Assembly: GCF_036924595.1 (NCBI RefSeq)
Contig: NZ_JAZHRV010000001.1
Span: 5,704,001 to 5,768,000, forward strand
DNA: 64,000 nucleotides
Direction of reading: 5' to 3'
Source of the DNA: Bradyrhizobium algeriense
GTDB taxonomy: Bacteria; Pseudomonadota; Alphaproteobacteria; Rhizobiales; Xanthobacteraceae
In this document: positions 62,863 through 64,000 of the stretch, in pieces
Position numbering within the stretch: position 1 is the first letter of the stretch
How the letters are laid out: every line of letters begins with the position of its first letter
The notes under the pieces: generated by a model
Database searches by the model: none
Told to the model about the DNA's origin: nothing
The model's input: only the letters and a program-made list of their open reading frames with translations
Translations under genes and position numbers: made by a program

Positions 62863-63751
62863 CGCAGTCACCCAATCGACCAATGTCGCCAGCGCCACGC
62901 CGGACACCATGGCGTGGGATTCCCGCGCGCGGCGGGTGATGATGATCTACCTGCCGCTGTCGTGCTTCGTGCTGATCCTGCTGTTCCCGTTCTACTGGAT
63001 GGCGATCACCTCGTTCAAGCCGAATGCCGAGCTTCTGAACTACAAGGAGCACAATCCGTTCTGGATCTCCTCGCCGACGCTCGCCCATATCAAGCATCTG
63101 CTGTTCAACACCGCCTATCCGACCTGGCTCAAAACCACGATGTTGGTGGCGATCGGCTCCACGTTCCTGTCGCTGTTCGCCTCGACGCTCGCTGCCTACG
63201 CGATCGAGCGCCTGCGCTTCCGCGGCAGCCCCTACGTGGGGCTCGGCATCTATCTCGCCTATCTGGTGCCGCCCTCGATCCTGTTTATTCCGCTGGCCAC
63301 CGTGATCGTGCAGTTCGGCCTGTTCGATTCGCCGATGGCGCTGATCCTGGTGTATCCGACGTTCCTGGTGCCATTCTGCACCTGGCTCCTGATCGGCTAT
63401 TTCAAGTCGATCCCGTATGAGCTGGAGGAATGCGCGCTGGTCGACGGCGCGACGCGCCTGCAGATCCTGCGGCGGATCACGCTGCCGCTCGCCGTGCCCG
63501 GCCTGATCTCGGCCGGCATCTTCTCCTTCACGCTGTCGTGGAACGAGTTCATCTACGCGCTGGCCTTCATCCAGAGCGGCGCCAACAAGACGGTGCCGGT
63601 CGCGATTCTGACCGAGCTCGTCACCGGTGACGTCTATCAGTGGGGCGCGCTGATGGCGGGCTCGCTGCTCGGATCGCTGCCGGTCGCGCTGTTTTATTCG
63701 CTGTTCGTGGATTACTACGTGTCGTCGCTGACCGGCGCGGTGAAGGAATAA
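62855..63751 (+). CDS. ABC transporter permease, MalG/UgpE-like
   Basis: 298 residues, six helices, EAA-type motif ELEECALVDGATRLQILRRI. The start (MTDAVTQST) overlaps the end of the first permease by 8 bases. It completes the membrane part of the importer. No ATPase gene follows: the next gene is on the opposite strand, so ATP-binding must come from a gene elsewhere, as is known for MsmK/UgpC-type shared ATPases. Confidence 0.9.
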   Translation: MTDAVTQSTNVASATPDTMAWDSRARRVMMIYLPLSCFVLILLFPFYWMAITSFKPNAELLNYKEHNPFWISSPTLAHIKHLLFNTAYPTWLKTTMLVAIGSTFLSLFASTLAAYAIERLRFRGSPYVGLGIYLAYLVPPSILFIPLATVIVQFGLFDSPMALILVYPTFLVPFCTWLLIGYFKSIPYELEECALVDGATRLQILRRITLPLAVPGLISAGIFSFTLSWNEFIYALAFIQSGANKTVPVAILTELVTGDVYQWGALMAGSLLGSLPVALFYSLFVDYYVSSLTGAVKE

Positions 63752-63761
63752 GCGGTTCCTG

Positions 63762-64000
63762 CTATCTGGGGACGGTAAAAATTACTGGAATGTTGAAGCC
63801 TATCGAGCCCTGCGTAATTTCCGGCGGAAACGGCGGAAACGGCGAGGCTTGGCGAAGCATTGACATGGCCTGAGCGTCGAGCGCGGTGACACCAGATGAT
63901 CCGGCAAGCCGGCCTCCAGCTACCTGCCCGCTGCGGCTGAGTGTGAAAGACAGTCTCGCTACGCCGGGCTGGCGGTTGGCCCCCGACGGGTACTGGTGGA
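63762..64000 (-). CDS. TonB-family energy transducer, C-terminal part (5' end outside window)
   Basis: The minus strand from the window edge reads HQYPSGANRQPGVARLSFTL, SRSGQVAGGRLAGSSGVTAL, DAQAMSMLRQASPFPPFPPE, ITQGSIGFNIPVIFTVPR and stops at 63762. This is the TonB C-terminal fold with the conserved S-R-S-G, G-S-S-G, LD-x-x-A and PFPPFPPE. The beginning lies beyond the window. TonB transfers ExbBD energy to outer-membrane receptors. Confidence 0.85.
   Translation of the reverse strand, partial: HQYPSGANRQPGVARLSFTLSRSGQVAGGRLAGSSGVTALDAQAMSMLRQASPFPPFPPEITQGSIGFNIPVIFTVPR

Overview
This 64 kb window is chromosomal DNA of a GC-rich alphaproteobacterium, most likely Bradyrhizobium or a close relative in the Nitrobacteraceae. 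The evidence is the CtrA/SciP/FlbD style of flagellar control, the DUF2336 and DUF4112 families, exported TctC/Bug solute receptors, and intergenic palindromes of the kind common in Bradyrhizobium. Most of it reads as core genome. There are no rRNA operons, CRISPR arrays or complete insertion sequences.

Layout. 0-2.2 kb: the end of a DeoR-type regulator and a Na/Pi cotransporter. 2.2-10.1 kb (minus strand): a fossil TonB receptor, then a tightly coupled operon (exported lactonase-like metallo-hydrolase, ABC ATPase, ABC permease, GldG-like protein, DUF4340 protein, HupE/UreJ-like membrane protein; four ATGA stop/start overlaps), and a secreted phosphatase-family enzyme. 10.1-11.6 kb: a lower-GC scar with an excisionase-like HTH gene, the 3' half of a tRNA-Glu, possible recombinase arm repeats and an intact tRNA-Met. 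12-14 kb: pmtA and mnmA. 14.3-22.5 kb: a flagellar cluster (fliK, flgD, sciP, fliF, fliG, fliH, fliN, flbD) with a readable sigma-54 promoter and a CtrA box. 22.6-34 kb: flavin monooxygenase, RecD-like helicase, exported TPR-caspase protein, msrA/msrB and several small membrane or secreted proteins. 34-37.7 kb: a proline-rich membrane-anchored protein, purA and ybaK. 38-49.6 kb: two EamA transporters, an oxidoreductase/LysR divergent pair, an MlaD-like protein, an FMN-dependent hydroxyacid dehydrogenase, a hypothetical protein coupled to a methyltransferase, and a large zinc-ribbon/cyclase/AAA/TPR protein. 49.7-59 kb: a Bug-type receptor, an LTXXQ-repeat protein, OpgC, a two-component system and a chemoreceptor. 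59.3-63.8 kb: a D-hydroxyacid dehydrogenase and a sugar-type ABC importer without a local ATPase. The window ends in the C-terminus of a TonB-family protein on the minus strand.

How the genes work together. The flagellar block carries several regulatory tiers at once: a CtrA box before fliF, SciP (known in Caulobacter to restrain CtrA) directly upstream of it, the sigma-54 activator FlbD at the end, and a sigma-54 promoter before fliK. The best candidate for an undescribed system is the 2.6-8.1 kb operon, in which a Gld-type ABC exporter is translationally coupled to a DUF4340 protein and a HupE/UreJ-like protein, probably together with an exported lactonase-like enzyme.

Several calls are relics (TonB receptor tail, AraC tail, thioredoxin-like fragment, tRNA-Glu half, a 225-bp element with inverted ends). 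Functions are assigned from motifs read by eye; no database search was possible.
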